A DNA stretch of 64,000 nt from an uncultured Faecalibacterium sp. (GTDB taxonomy: Bacteria > Bacillota > Clostridia > Oscillospirales > Ruminococcaceae). The stretch's first letter is position 1, and the number at the start of each line of letters is the position of its first letter. The notes beneath the pieces were generated by a model that saw nothing but the letters and a program-made list of their open reading frames with translations, did no database searches and was not told the origin of the DNA. Location of the stretch: positions 62,001 through 126,000 of the forward strand of contig CALESJ010000044.1 in the NCBI GenBank assembly GCA_937907025.1. The letters run 5' to 3'. This document shows, in pieces, positions 1-8,660 of the stretch. The position numbers and the translations under genes are program-made.

Positions 1-621
1 CTCTCCGTCGTGGACTACGACCCCGGCTTTGTGGGGGGCGAGGACTCGGACGAAGGCCAGCCGTTCTATGAGGATATGGACGCGTTGTGCGGTTCGCTGC
101 GCACGGCGGAACTGGCCGAAACCTACGGGACCACCAATGTGGGGTTCCTGGTGTTTCTGCCGGTATCCGGCTGTTCCTTCACCATGGTCCATTACCTGGA
201 GGACGGGGGCTATTATTTCAACGAATACTGCTGCCTGTACAAGGACAATGTGTTTTTTGACCCCGGCACCTTTGACGGCCCGGCGGTCTATGCCCACGAG
301 ATCTTGCATCTTTTCGGTGCACCGGACCTGTACAACGGCAGCAATGACCTGTTTGTCAGCGAAGAGCTGGTGGACTATGTGGCCGAAACCTGGCCGGACG
401 AGATCATGCACGATACCTATGCGTCCGACGGCTCTCTGGAATACGGCTCCATCAGCAAGGAGATCAGCCCGCTGACCGCCTATCGTCTGGGCCTGTGTGA
501 TTCTTTTGAAGGCATGGACCGGTTCCCGCTGGTCACCATGGACCCGCCGGGGACCTTCCGCCTGGACGAGGGCACTTCCACCGACCGTTTTGATGCACAG
601 GACGGGGCGGTGGCTGCATAA
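1..621 (+). CDS. Zincin-type metalloprotease, 3' portion (partial)
   Basis: The frame is open from the first base of the window and ends at TAA 619-621, so this is the C-terminal part of a longer protein. It carries HEILHLFGAPDLY, an HExxHxxGxxD zinc site: two His and the downstream Asp bind zinc, and Glu is the general base, as in metzincin-like peptidases. The remainder is acidic and rich in aromatic residues, as in secreted enzymes; any signal peptide lies outside the window. A GTG at position 10 could be read as a start but has no Shine-Dalgarno site. The AraC regulator begins 15 nt downstream and is probably co-transcribed. The substrate cannot be inferred. Confidence 0.7.
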   Translation, partial: LSVVDYDPGFVGGEDSDEGQPFYEDMDALCGSLRTAELAETYGTTNVGFLVFLPVSGCSFTMVHYLEDGGYYFNEYCCLYKDNVFFDPGTFDGPAVYAHEILHLFGAPDLYNGSNDLFVSEELVDYVAETWPDEIMHDTYASDGSLEYGSISKEISPLTAYRLGLCDSFEGMDRFPLVTMDPPGTFRLDEGTSTDRFDAQDGAVAA

Positions 622-636
622 AAAAGGAGGCAAACC

Positions 637-1533
637 ATGGGTGTGCCCGTAACGACGGGTGCCGCCAAGGAAGCACCGGCCCTGCAGCTGCAGGGGGTGC
701 AGGCTGCTGCCGCCGCCGAATGGCGTGTGGGCGATACCCTGCCGCCCCGCCTGTGCGAGGTCTGGATGCTGGTATATGTGATGGACGGCGTCATTGAGGA
801 GATCACCGACGGCCGTCCCACGCTGGTGCGGGCGGGCCGTGTGCTCATCCATCAGCCGGAGGAAACCTGGTCCATGCGGGCCGCGGGGGAAGTCCCCCCT
901 GAGGTACTGCGTGTGGCGTTCGAGGCTTCGGGCACGGCGCTGGACCTGTTCCGCGACCGGCTCATTCTGGTCAATGCGGTGGAAAAGAACGTGCTTCACC
1001 TGCTGGCCGACGCAGTCCGGGAAACCTGGCAGCGGCCGGAGCAGCTGGGGATGGACCCCACCCTGCGCACCGACCCGCCTTTCGGTTCGTCCCGGCTGCT
1101 GCAGCTGTATCTGGAGGAATTCCTCTGGCTGGCAGCCCGGCGGCTGCGCCGTACCGGACGCAAACCGTCCCCCCGCGCCATGGCCGAACAAAACCAGCGT
1201 GCCCTGGTGGATGCTGCCCGCCTCTATTTTTCCGAGCATATCGAAGAAGACCCCAATCTGGAACAGCTCTGCCGCACCCTGGGCTGCGGGCGTGTGGCCC
1301 TGCAGCAGGCGTTCCGGGTCCGTACCGGACTTTCGCCCCGGGGCTATTATGCCTGCCTCAAGGCAGAGCGGGCCGGGTCGCTGCTGGCCCAGGGCCACAC
1401 CCCCGGCGAGGTGGCGCGGATGCTGGGGTACTCCTCCACATCCTACTTTTCCCAGCGGTTCCGTGCCCTGACGGGCCAGACGCCCACCGCCTATCGCAAG
1501 AACCCGCAGCCTTTGCATCTGTGCAACAAATAG
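637..1533 (+). CDS. AraC-family transcriptional regulator
   Basis: This 298-residue protein has an N-terminal cupin-like sensing half (about 1-150) and a C-terminal AraC DNA-binding domain (about 190-290) with two helix-turn-helix motifs. The second ends with the family signature, seen here as GYSSTSYFSQRFRALTGQTPTAYR. The ATG at 637 follows a strong AAGGAGG site ending at 630. It sits 15 nt after the metalloprotease stop, which suggests one transcript. The ligand is unknown. AraC regulators of this layout usually respond to sugars or other small molecules and often activate neighbouring genes; whether galE downstream is a target cannot be told. Confidence 0.88.
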   Translation: MGVPVTTGAAKEAPALQLQGVQAAAAAEWRVGDTLPPRLCEVWMLVYVMDGVIEEITDGRPTLVRAGRVLIHQPEETWSMRAAGEVPPEVLRVAFEASGTALDLFRDRLILVNAVEKNVLHLLADAVRETWQRPEQLGMDPTLRTDPPFGSSRLLQLYLEEFLWLAARRLRRTGRKPSPRAMAEQNQRALVDAARLYFSEHIEEDPNLEQLCRTLGCGRVALQQAFRVRTGLSPRGYYACLKAERAGSLLAQGHTPGEVARMLGYSSTSYFSQRFRALTGQTPTAYRKNPQPLHLCNK

Positions 1534-1598
1534 GCATGGCGAATACTGAAACGTCTATTCTAAAAAATGGATGTTCCGGTATAAAATAAAGGCAAGAA

Positions 1599-1619
1599 AG
1601 CAGCCCGATGGAGGCTGCT
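1599..1619 (+). other. Leader hairpin upstream of galE
   Basis: AGCAGCC and GGCTGCT form a 7-bp stem with a 7-nt loop. There is no U-tract, so it is a leader or upstream structure rather than a terminator. A TATAAA-like -10 lies at 1580-1585 without a convincing -35. The 124 nt between the AraC gene and galE hold nothing else visible. Confidence 0.35.
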
Positions 1620-1657
1620 CACAACAAAACTACATAAAAAGCAAAGGAGCGTTCATT

Positions 1658-2686
1658 ATGTCCATTCTGGTCAGCGGCGGCGCCGGCTACATCGGCAGCC
1701 ATACTTGCGTCGAACTTCTGAATGCCGGGTATGACATTGTGGTGGCGGATAACCTCTACAACGCCAGCCCCGTAGCACTGGACCGCGTGAAGCAAATCAC
1801 CGGCAAGGATTTCCGTTTCGTTGAGGCGGACATGACCGACCATGATGCGGTCGATGCCATCTTCCGTGAGAACCCCGGCATCGAATGCGTCATCCAGTTT
1901 GCCGCCTACAAGGCTGTGGGCGAGAGCGTTTCCAAGCCCATCGAGTACTACTCCAACAACCTGGGCTGCACCCTGACCATCCTGGATGTGATGCGCCATT
2001 ACGGCTGCCATAACATCATCTTCTCCTCCTCCGCCACCGTCTACGGCGACCCCGCCAGCGTGCCCATCCGGGAGGATTTCCCCACCGGTGCCACCACCAA
2101 CCCCTACGGCACCACCAAGGTTTTCACCGAGCGCATCCTCACCGACTGCTGCAAGGCGGACCCCGAGCTGAATGTGGCCCTGCTGCGCTACTTCAACCCC
2201 ATCGGTGCCCATCCGTCCGGACTCATCGGCGAGGACCCCAACGGCATCCCCAACAACCTGGTCCCGTACATTGCCAAGGTGGCCGTGGGCAAGCTGGAAA
2301 AGGTCCATGTCTACGGCAATGACTATCCCACCCCGGACGGCACCGGCGTGCGTGACTACATCCACGTTGTGGACCTGGCCCGCGGCCATGTGGCGGCTGT
2401 CCGTAAGCTGCAGGAAAAGCCCGGCCTGTTCATCTGCAACCTGGGCACCGGCCACGGGTACAGTGTGCTGGATGTCATCAAGGCGTTCAGCAAGGCCTGC
2501 GGCAAGGACCTGCCCTATGTCATCGACCCCCGCCGCCCCGGCGACATCGCCGAGTGCTGGTGCGACCCCAGCAAGGCCAAGCGGGAACTGGGCTGGGAAG
2601 CCCAGTACGGCATCGAGGAGATGTGCCGCGACAGCTGGAACTGGCAGAGCCATAACCCCGACGGCTACAAGACCAAAGCTGAATAA
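1658..2686 (+). CDS. galE: UDP-glucose 4-epimerase
   Basis: This 342-residue protein interconverts UDP-glucose and UDP-galactose in the Leloir pathway and supplies UDP-galactose for glycans. It has the Rossmann dinucleotide motif GGAGYIGSH (7-15), the catalytic SSSATVYG serine region near 125, and the YxxxK pair Y150/K154. The length is normal for GalE. The ATG at 1658 has AAAGGAG seven bases upstream; the frame extends further upstream but no earlier start has a ribosome site. A strong terminator follows directly. The glycan genes at 18.7-31.3 kb are a plausible consumer of its product. Confidence 0.95.
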   Translation: MSILVSGGAGYIGSHTCVELLNAGYDIVVADNLYNASPVALDRVKQITGKDFRFVEADMTDHDAVDAIFRENPGIECVIQFAAYKAVGESVSKPIEYYSNNLGCTLTILDVMRHYGCHNIIFSSSATVYGDPASVPIREDFPTGATTNPYGTTKVFTERILTDCCKADPELNVALLRYFNPIGAHPSGLIGEDPNGIPNNLVPYIAKVAVGKLEKVHVYGNDYPTPDGTGVRDYIHVVDLARGHVAAVRKLQEKPGLFICNLGTGHGYSVLDVIKAFSKACGKDLPYVIDPRRPGDIAECWCDPSKAKRELGWEAQYGIEEMCRDSWNWQSHNPDGYKTKAE

Positions 2687-2703
2687 TCCATCCTGAACAA
2701 AAC

Positions 2704-2739
2704 AAAGCCGCCGCAGGCAGAACCTGCGGCGGCTTTCTT
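2704..2739. terminator. Bidirectional terminator between galE and gltX
   Basis: An 11-bp perfect stem, GCCGCCGCAGG / CCTGCGGCGGC, is flanked by an A-rich and a T-rich side, so it can stop both galE and the convergent gltX. Confidence 0.9.
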
Positions 2740-2773
2740 ATGCGTTTTTTTGGAAAGAGGCGAAAACGACGCC

Positions 2774-4219
2774 TTACAGCGCGGCCAGAGCGGCGCGCAG
2801 ACGGGTCAGGGTTTCCTCCTTGCCCAGCATGGCGGCCAGATCGGTGCCGCCGCCCGGGGTGCGGGACTTGCCCGAAAGGGCAATACCCAGCGGGTACAGC
2901 AGCCAGCCGTTCTTTTTCTCCATCTCCTCGGCCTTCTTGCGGCAGACCTCAAAGATGGCGTCCCGGTTCCAGTCGGCTTCGCCTTCCAGCACCGGCAGCA
3001 GGGCCTCCAGGGCTTCCTTGGCGGATTCCGGGGTGGTCTTCTGCTTTTTGTTGCGGTACAGCTCGGCATCAAAGGGCAGCACGGCGTCAAAGAAGTCCAG
3101 CTGCGGCGGAATGTCCTCCAGCACCTCGCAGCGGGGCTGCAGGTTGGCGCACAGCAGGTCCCGGTCAATGTCGCGGTGCACGGCCTGATCAATGAAGGGG
3201 TCAGCCAGACGGCGGAACTCCTCGGCCGGCAGGGCCCGGATGTAGGCCGCATTGATAGCGCGCAGCTTCAGCGGGTCAAAGATGGCCGGGGACTTGGAGA
3301 TGCGGGTGGGGTCCCAGATGCGGATCATATCCTGCAGACTGAAGATCTCCTCCTCACCTTCGGGGGCCCAGCCCAGCAGCAGCAGATAGTTCAGCACCGC
3401 CGCAGGCAGATAGCCCTTGGCCACCAGGTCCTGGTAGCTGGCGTCGCCGTTGCGCTTGGACAGCTTGTGCTGGGCATCCTTCATAACCGGCGGGCAATGG
3501 ATGTAGGTGGGAATCTCCCAGCCGAAGGCCTCGTACAGCAGATTGTACTTGGGCGCGCTGGAAAGATACTCGCTGCCGCGGATGACATGGGTGATGCCCA
3601 TGAGATGGTCGTCCACCACGTTGGCAAAGTTGTAGGTGGGCATGCCGTCGCTCTTGATCAGAATCTGGTCGTCCAGCTCGCTGTTGTCCACCTCAATGTG
3701 GCCGAATACCAGGTCGTCGAACCCGGTCTTGCCCTCGGTGGGGATCTTCTGGCGGATGACGTACGGGTCGCCCGCGGCCAGATGGGCGGCTACTTCCTCC
3801 TCGGAGAGGTTGCGGCAGTGCCCATCGTAATGGCTCACTTCGCCTGCGGCTTTCTGGCTCTCGTGCAGGGCTTCCAGGCGCTCGGCAGTGCAGAAGCAGT
3901 AATACGCCTTGCCCTTGCGGACCAGTTCTTCGGCGTACTGCTTGAACATGCCCATGCGCTGGCTCTGCACATAGGGACCCACAGGCCCGCCGATGTCGGG
4001 ACCTTCGTCCCAGGTCAGGCCGGTATCGCGCAGGGTATTGTAAATGATATCGGTGGCACCTTCCACCAGGCGGCCCTGGTCGGTGTCCTCAATACGCAGG
4101 ATAAAGGTACCGCCGTTGTGGCGGGCCTGCAGATAAGTGTACAGCGCAGTGCGCAGATTGCCCACATGCATATAGCCTGTGGGGGACGGCGCAAAGCGGG
4201 TGCGTACGGTGTTGGCCAT
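2774..4219 (-). CDS. gltX: Glutamate--tRNA ligase
   Basis: This 481-residue class I aminoacyl-tRNA synthetase charges tRNA-Glu with glutamate. The HIGH-type signature FAPSPTGYMHVGN lies at 9-21 and the KMSKS-type loop KLSKR at 252-256, followed by the helical anticodon-binding half. The length matches the family. The start ATG at 4219 has a GGGGG-type ribosome site and a 35-45 nt leader behind a good sigma-A promoter. Whether the enzyme is discriminating or also charges tRNA-Gln cannot be judged here. Confidence 0.96.
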   Translation of the reverse strand: MANTVRTRFAPSPTGYMHVGNLRTALYTYLQARHNGGTFILRIEDTDQGRLVEGATDIIYNTLRDTGLTWDEGPDIGGPVGPYVQSQRMGMFKQYAEELVRKGKAYYCFCTAERLEALHESQKAAGEVSHYDGHCRNLSEEEVAAHLAAGDPYVIRQKIPTEGKTGFDDLVFGHIEVDNSELDDQILIKSDGMPTYNFANVVDDHLMGITHVIRGSEYLSSAPKYNLLYEAFGWEIPTYIHCPPVMKDAQHKLSKRNGDASYQDLVAKGYLPAAVLNYLLLLGWAPEGEEEIFSLQDMIRIWDPTRISKSPAIFDPLKLRAINAAYIRALPAEEFRRLADPFIDQAVHRDIDRDLLCANLQPRCEVLEDIPPQLDFFDAVLPFDAELYRNKKQKTTPESAKEALEALLPVLEGEADWNRDAIFEVCRKKAEEMEKKNGWLLYPLGIALSGKSRTPGGGTDLAAMLGKEETLTRLRAALAAL

Positions 4220-4261
4220 AAAACAAACTTCCCCCTGTATAATAAAGGTTCTCTATCCCTC

Positions 4262-4290
4262 AGTTTAGCGGTCGAGGGCGGGTTTGTCAA
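4262..4290 (-). promoter_or_regulatory. Sigma-A promoter of gltX
   Basis: On the minus strand, a consensus TTGACA (4290-4285) is followed by a 17-bp spacer and TAAACT (4267-4262). It lies between the small CopG-type gene and gltX, so gltX has its own transcript. Confidence 0.75.
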
Positions 4291-4305
4291 CAAAGGAAGG
4301 ACATT

Positions 4306-4485
4306 TCAGCCCTCCGGGTCGATCTGAATCTTGTCTTTGGCAAAATCCAGTGCCATGCCGATGAGTTCGTTCCGGGAACGGTTGGTCTTTTTGGCCAGGT
4401 CATCGTAAAAGTCCACGATGGACTTGTCCACCCGGATGGTGAACATGACCGGCTCGGTCTTTTTGGAGATTTTCAGGGTTTCCAT
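4306..4485 (-). CDS. CopG/Arc-type ribbon-helix-helix protein
   Basis: This 59-residue protein begins METLKISKKTEPVMFTIRV. A short strand (PVMFTIRVD) is followed by two helices, with the turn residues TNRSRNELI between them, which is the ribbon-helix-helix fold. Such proteins bind DNA as dimers and often repress their own gene or a nearby one. The ATG at 4485 has AAGGTGG upstream. It is divergent from the gene at 4619 across 133 bp, which would be a natural operator region. No toxin partner is visible, so a lone regulator is more likely than an antitoxin. Confidence 0.75.
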   Translation of the reverse strand: METLKISKKTEPVMFTIRVDKSIVDFYDDLAKKTNRSRNELIGMALDFAKDKIQIDPEG

Positions 4486-4550
4486 ATTCTTACACCACCT
4501 TATAACTCATTATCCGCGCATAAAACATGGAAAAATATGGCTAAAAAATG

Positions 4551-4580
4551 TTTACATTTCAACATTATTTGCGCTATACT
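4551..4580 (+). promoter_or_regulatory. Promoter of the 96-residue hypothetical gene
   Basis: TTTACA (4551-4556), an 18-bp spacer and TATACT (4575-4580). The surrounding 100 bp is AT-rich and lies between divergent genes. Confidence 0.6.
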
Positions 4581-4618
4581 GATAGTATTCGACCCTGTTA
4601 TGTTCAAAGGAGATGCTT

Positions 4619-4909
4619 ATGGACCGGAATACTTTATCTCCTCTGCTGGAAAGGCTGGCCTGCCGGCTGGACTGCGAATATCTTTCGGACCTGAAATATC
4701 TGCGGGTTTCCAAGCGGGTCCTGCTGGCTGAAACGCTGCGCAAGATGCCGGTACAGGCGGCCGGTGTTGAAGAATGGAACGATGCGCTGACCTATCTGAC
4801 CGGGCAGGCCCCGCAGCCCACGGCCCAACAGGCGCGCGGGGCGCTGCTGAAAGCGCTGGAATCCTCCCTTGACACCCAGGAACCGGCTGGCTATAATGTA
4901 GGGGAATAA
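4619..4909 (+). CDS. Hypothetical 96-residue protein
   Basis: This soluble, helix-rich, leucine- and alanine-rich protein (MDRNTLSPLLERLACRLDCE...) has no membrane segment and no motif I can name. The ATG at 4619 has AAAGGAG six bases upstream; an in-frame ATG at 4613 touches the ribosome site and was set aside. It is expressed from its own promoter at 4551. Its last codons contain the consensus promoter of the trpS leader, which fixes the 3' sequence for two purposes. No function is proposed. Confidence 0.65.
   Translation: MDRNTLSPLLERLACRLDCEYLSDLKYLRVSKRVLLAETLRKMPVQAAGVEEWNDALTYLTGQAPQPTAQQARGALLKALESSLDTQEPAGYNVGE
4869..4897 (+). promoter_or_regulatory. Consensus promoter of the trpS T-box leader
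   Basis: TTGACA (4869-4874), exactly 17 bp, then TATAAT (4892-4897). It lies wholly inside the end of the preceding coding region. Transcription would begin near 4904. Confidence 0.85.
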
Positions 4910-5191
4910 ACCGATGAGGCGAAGGTAAAACCGTGCCGGCGCCCGCAGAGAGCCCCCGATGCTGGGAACGGGGCGGCAGGCCGCACGGACAAATGGATCG
5001 CCGAGGGCGGCGGGGAACCCCTGTTGCGGGGCAGTATCCGCTGCCGGCAGCCCCCGTTATCGGGCAGGGACGCAGACTGCGCCCCGTCAAGAGGCCGCGC
5101 ACCCAAACGGCGCGGCAAGCAAGGTGGCACCACAGGCACTTTCGGCCTGCCCTTGCACAGAAACCACTTCTGTGCGGGGGCGGCTTTTTTT
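4904..5191 (+). ncRNA. T-box riboswitch (Trp specifier) upstream of trpS
   Basis: The leader RNA reads the charging state of tRNA-Trp. The stem I start AGAGAGCC is near 4939. A candidate specifier UGG lies at 4994-4996, followed by the usual A. The conserved T-box sequence AAGGTGGCACCAC, which pairs with the free tRNA acceptor end, is at 5121-5133. The terminator is a 14-bp stem (5149-5162 with 5168-5181, two G-U pairs, 5-nt loop) followed by GGC and seven U (5185-5191). Uncharged tRNA-Trp should stabilise the competing antiterminator and allow trpS transcription. This fills the 318 bases between genes. Confidence 0.92.
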
Positions 5192-5227
5192 ATTCCCCTC
5201 CGCCAAGACAAAAGGAGCTGTATTACC

Positions 5228-6241
5228 ATGTCCGAAATCATCAAACGCAAACGCATCCTCTCCGGCATCCAGCCCACCGGCACGCCTACCCTGGGCAACT
5301 ACCTGGGAGCCCTGCGCAACTGGGCTCTGCTGCAGAACAGCTACGACTGCCTGTATATGGTGGCCGACCTGCATGCCCTGACCGTGCGCCAGAACCCCGC
5401 GGAACTGCGCCGCAACACCCGGTCCCTGGCGGCTCTGCTGCTGGCCCTGGGCATTGACCCCAAAGAGCATGTTCTGTTTGTGCAGAGCCATGTGCCCGCC
5501 CACTGTGAGCTGAGCTGGATCCTGGCCTGCAACGCTCAGTTCGGGGAACTGTCCCGCATGACCCAGTTCAAGGATAAGAGCGCCAAACATCCCGATAACG
5601 TCAACGGCGGCCTGTTCACCTACCCGGTGCTCATGGCGGCGGACATCCTGGTCTATAACGCCGACCTGGTGCCGGTGGGGCAGGACCAGACCCAGCATCT
5701 GGAGCTGGCCCGCAATATTGCCGGACGCTTCAATAACGTCTACGGCGAAACCTTCACCCTGCCGGAGGGCTATGTGCCCGCCGCCGGTGCCAAGGTCATG
5801 TCCCTGGCCGAACCCACCAAGAAGATGAGCAAGTCCGACCCCAACGTCAACAGCTTTGTGCTGATGACCGACGACAAGGACGCCATCGTGCGCAAGTTCA
5901 AGCGGGCTGTCACCGACTCCGACGGTGAGGTGCGCTTTGACGCCGCCAACAAGCCCGGTGTGTCCAACCTGATGACCATTTACGCCGCCTTCACCGGCAA
6001 GACCATGGCCGAGATCGAGGCCGAGTTTGCGGGCAAGGGCTACGGCGATTTCAAGATGGCTGTGGCCGAAACCACCGCCGACGCCATCTGCCCAGTGCAG
6101 GATGAGCTGGAGCGCATCCTGGCCGACAAGGCCTATGTGGACGGTGTGCTGAAAGACGGCGCCGAGCGTGCGTCCCGCCTGGCCAATCGCACCGTGTCCA
6201 AGGTGTACCGCAAGGTAGGCCTGCTGCAGCTGGATAAGTAA
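5228..6241 (+). CDS. trpS: Tryptophan--tRNA ligase
   Basis: This 337-residue class I synthetase charges tRNA-Trp. The HIGH-equivalent TLGNYLGA lies near 21-28 and KMSKS at 199-203 (KKMSKSDPN), with the Rossmann core between them. The length is typical. The ATG at 5228 follows AAAGGAG. Its expression is governed by the T-box leader whose terminator ends about 36 nt upstream. The following membrane protein gene starts 4 nt after the stop, so it is probably carried on the same transcript. Confidence 0.96.
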   Translation: MSEIIKRKRILSGIQPTGTPTLGNYLGALRNWALLQNSYDCLYMVADLHALTVRQNPAELRRNTRSLAALLLALGIDPKEHVLFVQSHVPAHCELSWILACNAQFGELSRMTQFKDKSAKHPDNVNGGLFTYPVLMAADILVYNADLVPVGQDQTQHLELARNIAGRFNNVYGETFTLPEGYVPAAGAKVMSLAEPTKKMSKSDPNVNSFVLMTDDKDAIVRKFKRAVTDSDGEVRFDAANKPGVSNLMTIYAAFTGKTMAEIEAEFAGKGYGDFKMAVAETTADAICPVQDELERILADKAYVDGVLKDGAERASRLANRTVSKVYRKVGLLQLDK

Positions 6242-6245
6242 CGGG

Positions 6246-8042
6246 ATGAAATGGCTGAACAAGACTGTCGGACAGCTCAGCGGCAGGTATGATTTGACCC
6301 CTGCGCGCTGGGGAGCCTGCGCGCTGCTGGCTTTGTGCGCTGTGTGCCTGTCCTGGCGGCTGGGATTCGGCGGCAGTGCCGGTGCGCTGGTACTGTTTGT
6401 CTGTATGTTCTGGCTGGCACGGCGGGAGTGGGCCAAGCCTTCTCCCGCCTATGTGCGGGGATGGACCGGGGTTTTTGCGCTGCTGTTCAGCGCCGCGCTG
6501 ACGGCAGCCCGCCTGGTACGCGGCTGCACCGATATCGAAGGGGACCGGCTGGCAAACTACATCGAATGGGAAGGCAAGAAGGACATTTTGCTTCTCCTGC
6601 CGCTGGCCGTACTCCTTTGGCTGGTCTTTCTGCAGCTGCAGAGGCTGGCAAAACGACACTCGATAAACGGCATAACCCCCCGCCCGGGCAGTAAAAAGGT
6701 ATTTGCCATCATCTGGGGATTGATTTTCCTGTGCTGGGTTCCGTTCCTGCTGGCGTTCTGGCCTGCCGGACTGGTGGGGGACGGCGCCCAGGCCCTGGAG
6801 GAAGCCCTGGGGCAGGGGGCGCCTTCCGGCAACCATTGGGTGGTGCTGTATATCCTGACTCTGCGGCTGTTTGTCCGCCTGGCCGCTGTGTTCGGCGGCG
6901 GGCTTTCGGTGGCGCTTTGCCTGTATGCAGTGGCCCAGAGTCTGGCTTTTTCGGCGGCCTGCGCAGCGGTGGTGTACAAGCTCTACACCCTGGGTGTGCC
7001 CCGGCTTGCGGTGGCAGCCTGCGGGCTGATGTACGCCTGCTCCGGCTTTTTTGCCACCTACGGGATGGCCGCCTGGAAGGATACCCTCTTTTCCGCCGCG
7101 GCGGTACTGCTGAGCCTGCAGCTGTGGGACTTTTCCGCCCACGGGATCAGCCGCCGCGGTACCCTGGCTGCTCTTGCCACTATGCTGTTCTTGTGCTTCT
7201 GGCGCAACAACGGCCTGTATGTGGTGGCACCCACTCTGGTGGTGCTGGCAATCGCCTGCCGGGGCAAAGCCCGGCGCCTGCTGGCGGCGGGAGTGGCCAC
7301 CCTGGCGGTGGTAGTGGTGGTGCAGGGACCGGTGTACGATGCCTGCGGCATCGCCAAGGACTCTCTCAACGAGTCCATCTCGGTGCCGCTGCAGCAGCTG
7401 GCAGCCACCATCAATGAGGACCGTCCCCTGACGGAGGAACAGCAGGCAGTGCTGTTCACCATCCTGCCCGAGGAGGAGTGGCGCAGCGCCTATATGCCCT
7501 GCCTGTCCGACCCGCTGAAAGGCAATGCACGGCTGAACACCGGCTATCTGCAGGAAAACTTCGGTTCCTTCCTGAAGGTGTGGGCACAGCTGCTGCCTGC
7601 CAACCTGGACGTATATGTGGAAGCCTATCTGCTCCAGACCCTGGGCTTCTGGAAGCCGGGCAGCTGGCTGGGATACTACTACGATTACTTTGTGGGCATC
7701 CAGGACATGTACGGCCACGGCATCACCGGGGTGGACTGGTTCGAAGCCTGGACCGGGCATGGCCTGGCGGGTGCCTTGCAGGAAACTACCCGCTTCATCA
7801 GTTCCGGTACCATGGTCTGGGTGATGCTGGGCGCCTTTTTCTTCTGCCTGTGCAAACCAAAGGGAAAGCGGAAAGGGGACCTGCTGCTGCTCACGCCGCT
7901 GGTGTTTTCCTGGCTGAGTCTGATGGTGGCCGTCCCCATTGCCCAGTCTTACCGTTATATCCTGATGCTGCCCGTGGCACTGCCGCTGCTGTGCCTGCTG
8001 TTTGTATATGACCGGCCCGCAGAAGGAAAAACTCTTTCCTGA
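6246..8042 (+). CDS. Polytopic membrane protein, possibly GT-C glycosyltransferase-like
   Basis: This 598-residue protein has a short cytoplasmic N-terminus and at least ten hydrophobic segments, the last near 555-590. A soluble loop (about 375-470) lies between the two membrane blocks. The arrangement resembles lipid-linked-sugar GT-C enzymes and related membrane families of unknown function, but I see no decisive catalytic motif. The start is 4 nt downstream of trpS with no strong ribosome site, which suggests translational coupling. A separate consensus promoter for greA follows its stop. Confidence 0.6.
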   Translation: MKWLNKTVGQLSGRYDLTPARWGACALLALCAVCLSWRLGFGGSAGALVLFVCMFWLARREWAKPSPAYVRGWTGVFALLFSAALTAARLVRGCTDIEGDRLANYIEWEGKKDILLLLPLAVLLWLVFLQLQRLAKRHSINGITPRPGSKKVFAIIWGLIFLCWVPFLLAFWPAGLVGDGAQALEEALGQGAPSGNHWVVLYILTLRLFVRLAAVFGGGLSVALCLYAVAQSLAFSAACAAVVYKLYTLGVPRLAVAACGLMYACSGFFATYGMAAWKDTLFSAAAVLLSLQLWDFSAHGISRRGTLAALATMLFLCFWRNNGLYVVAPTLVVLAIACRGKARRLLAAGVATLAVVVVVQGPVYDACGIAKDSLNESISVPLQQLAATINEDRPLTEEQQAVLFTILPEEEWRSAYMPCLSDPLKGNARLNTGYLQENFGSFLKVWAQLLPANLDVYVEAYLLQTLGFWKPGSWLGYYYDYFVGIQDMYGHGITGVDWFEAWTGHGLAGALQETTRFISSGTMVWVMLGAFFFCLCKPKGKRKGDLLLLTPLVFSWLSLMVAVPIAQSYRYILMLPVALPLLCLLFVYDRPAEGKTLS

Positions 8043-8069
8043 TAAGGGACGGAGAGAGGCGGAAAACGC

Positions 8070-8098
8070 TTGACAGCGACACAAATTTTGGATATAAT
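8070..8098 (+). promoter_or_regulatory. Consensus promoter of greA
   Basis: TTGACA (8070-8075), 17 bp, TATAAT (8093-8098): a perfect sigma-A match. Transcription should start near 8105. Confidence 0.9.
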
Positions 8099-8108
8099 AT
8101 TACAACTG

Positions 8109-8130
8109 GTGCGGCCCCGAAGGGCCGCAC
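8109..8130 (+). other. 5' leader hairpin of greA
   Basis: The perfect 9-bp stem GTGCGGCCC / GGGCCGCAC with loop CGAA lies at the very 5' end of the predicted greA transcript. The tract after it (AACTTTTACT) is too weak for a good terminator, so it may stabilise the mRNA or attenuate partially. Confidence 0.55.
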
Positions 8131-8161
8131 AACTTTTACTGTGAGTAAGGAGCTATCCAAA

Positions 8162-8650
8162 ATGGCCAAAGAGGTTATTGTTACCCGCGAGGGATATGAG
8201 AAACTGGAGCAGGACCTGGACAACCTGCGTACTGTCAAACGTAAGGAAGTGGCAGACAAGATCAAGGTTGCCCGCGGTTACGGCGACCTTTCGGAAAATG
8301 CCGAGTACGACGCCGCCAAGGAAGAGCAGGCCATCGTGGAAGCCCGCATCGCCGACCTGGAAGCTACCCTGAAGGTGGCCCGCATCATCGACGACAATGA
8401 GCTGTCCCATGACACCGTTTCCATCGGCATGAAGGTCAAGATCCTGGCCGAGGGCGACGATGAGGACGAAGCCGAGGAATACGACATCACCGGCTCCACC
8501 GAAGCGGATATGGACCTGAACCGTATCAGCGATGAAAGCCCGGTGGGCGCTGCCCTCATCGGCCACAAGGCTGGCGACGTGGTGGCCGTCACCCTGCCCA
8601 ACGGCAGCGTGATCGACTATAAGATCCTGGCTGTCAGCCGCAGCAAGTAA
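8162..8650 (+). CDS. greA: Transcription elongation factor GreA
   Basis: This 162-residue protein rescues backtracked RNA polymerase by stimulating transcript cleavage in the secondary channel. The N-terminal coiled coil carries the family signature (AKEVIVTREGYEKLEQDL, then ARGYGDLSENAEYDAAKEEQ) with the acidic tip residues. The C-terminal FKBP-like domain ends in YKILAVSRSK. ATG 8162 is preceded by AAGGAG nine bases away; an upstream GTG at 8141 in frame overlaps that site and was rejected. It is followed by lysS across a hairpin. Confidence 0.96.
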   Translation: MAKEVIVTREGYEKLEQDLDNLRTVKRKEVADKIKVARGYGDLSENAEYDAAKEEQAIVEARIADLEATLKVARIIDDNELSHDTVSIGMKVKILAEGDDEDEAEEYDITGSTEADMDLNRISDESPVGAALIGHKAGDVVAVTLPNGSVIDYKILAVSRSK

Positions 8651-8660
8651 GTCTAACGCA

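Noticed and set aside
10..621. Complete protease starting at GTG 10
   Set aside because: The frame is open to the window edge and has no ribosome site; the gene almost certainly begins upstream.
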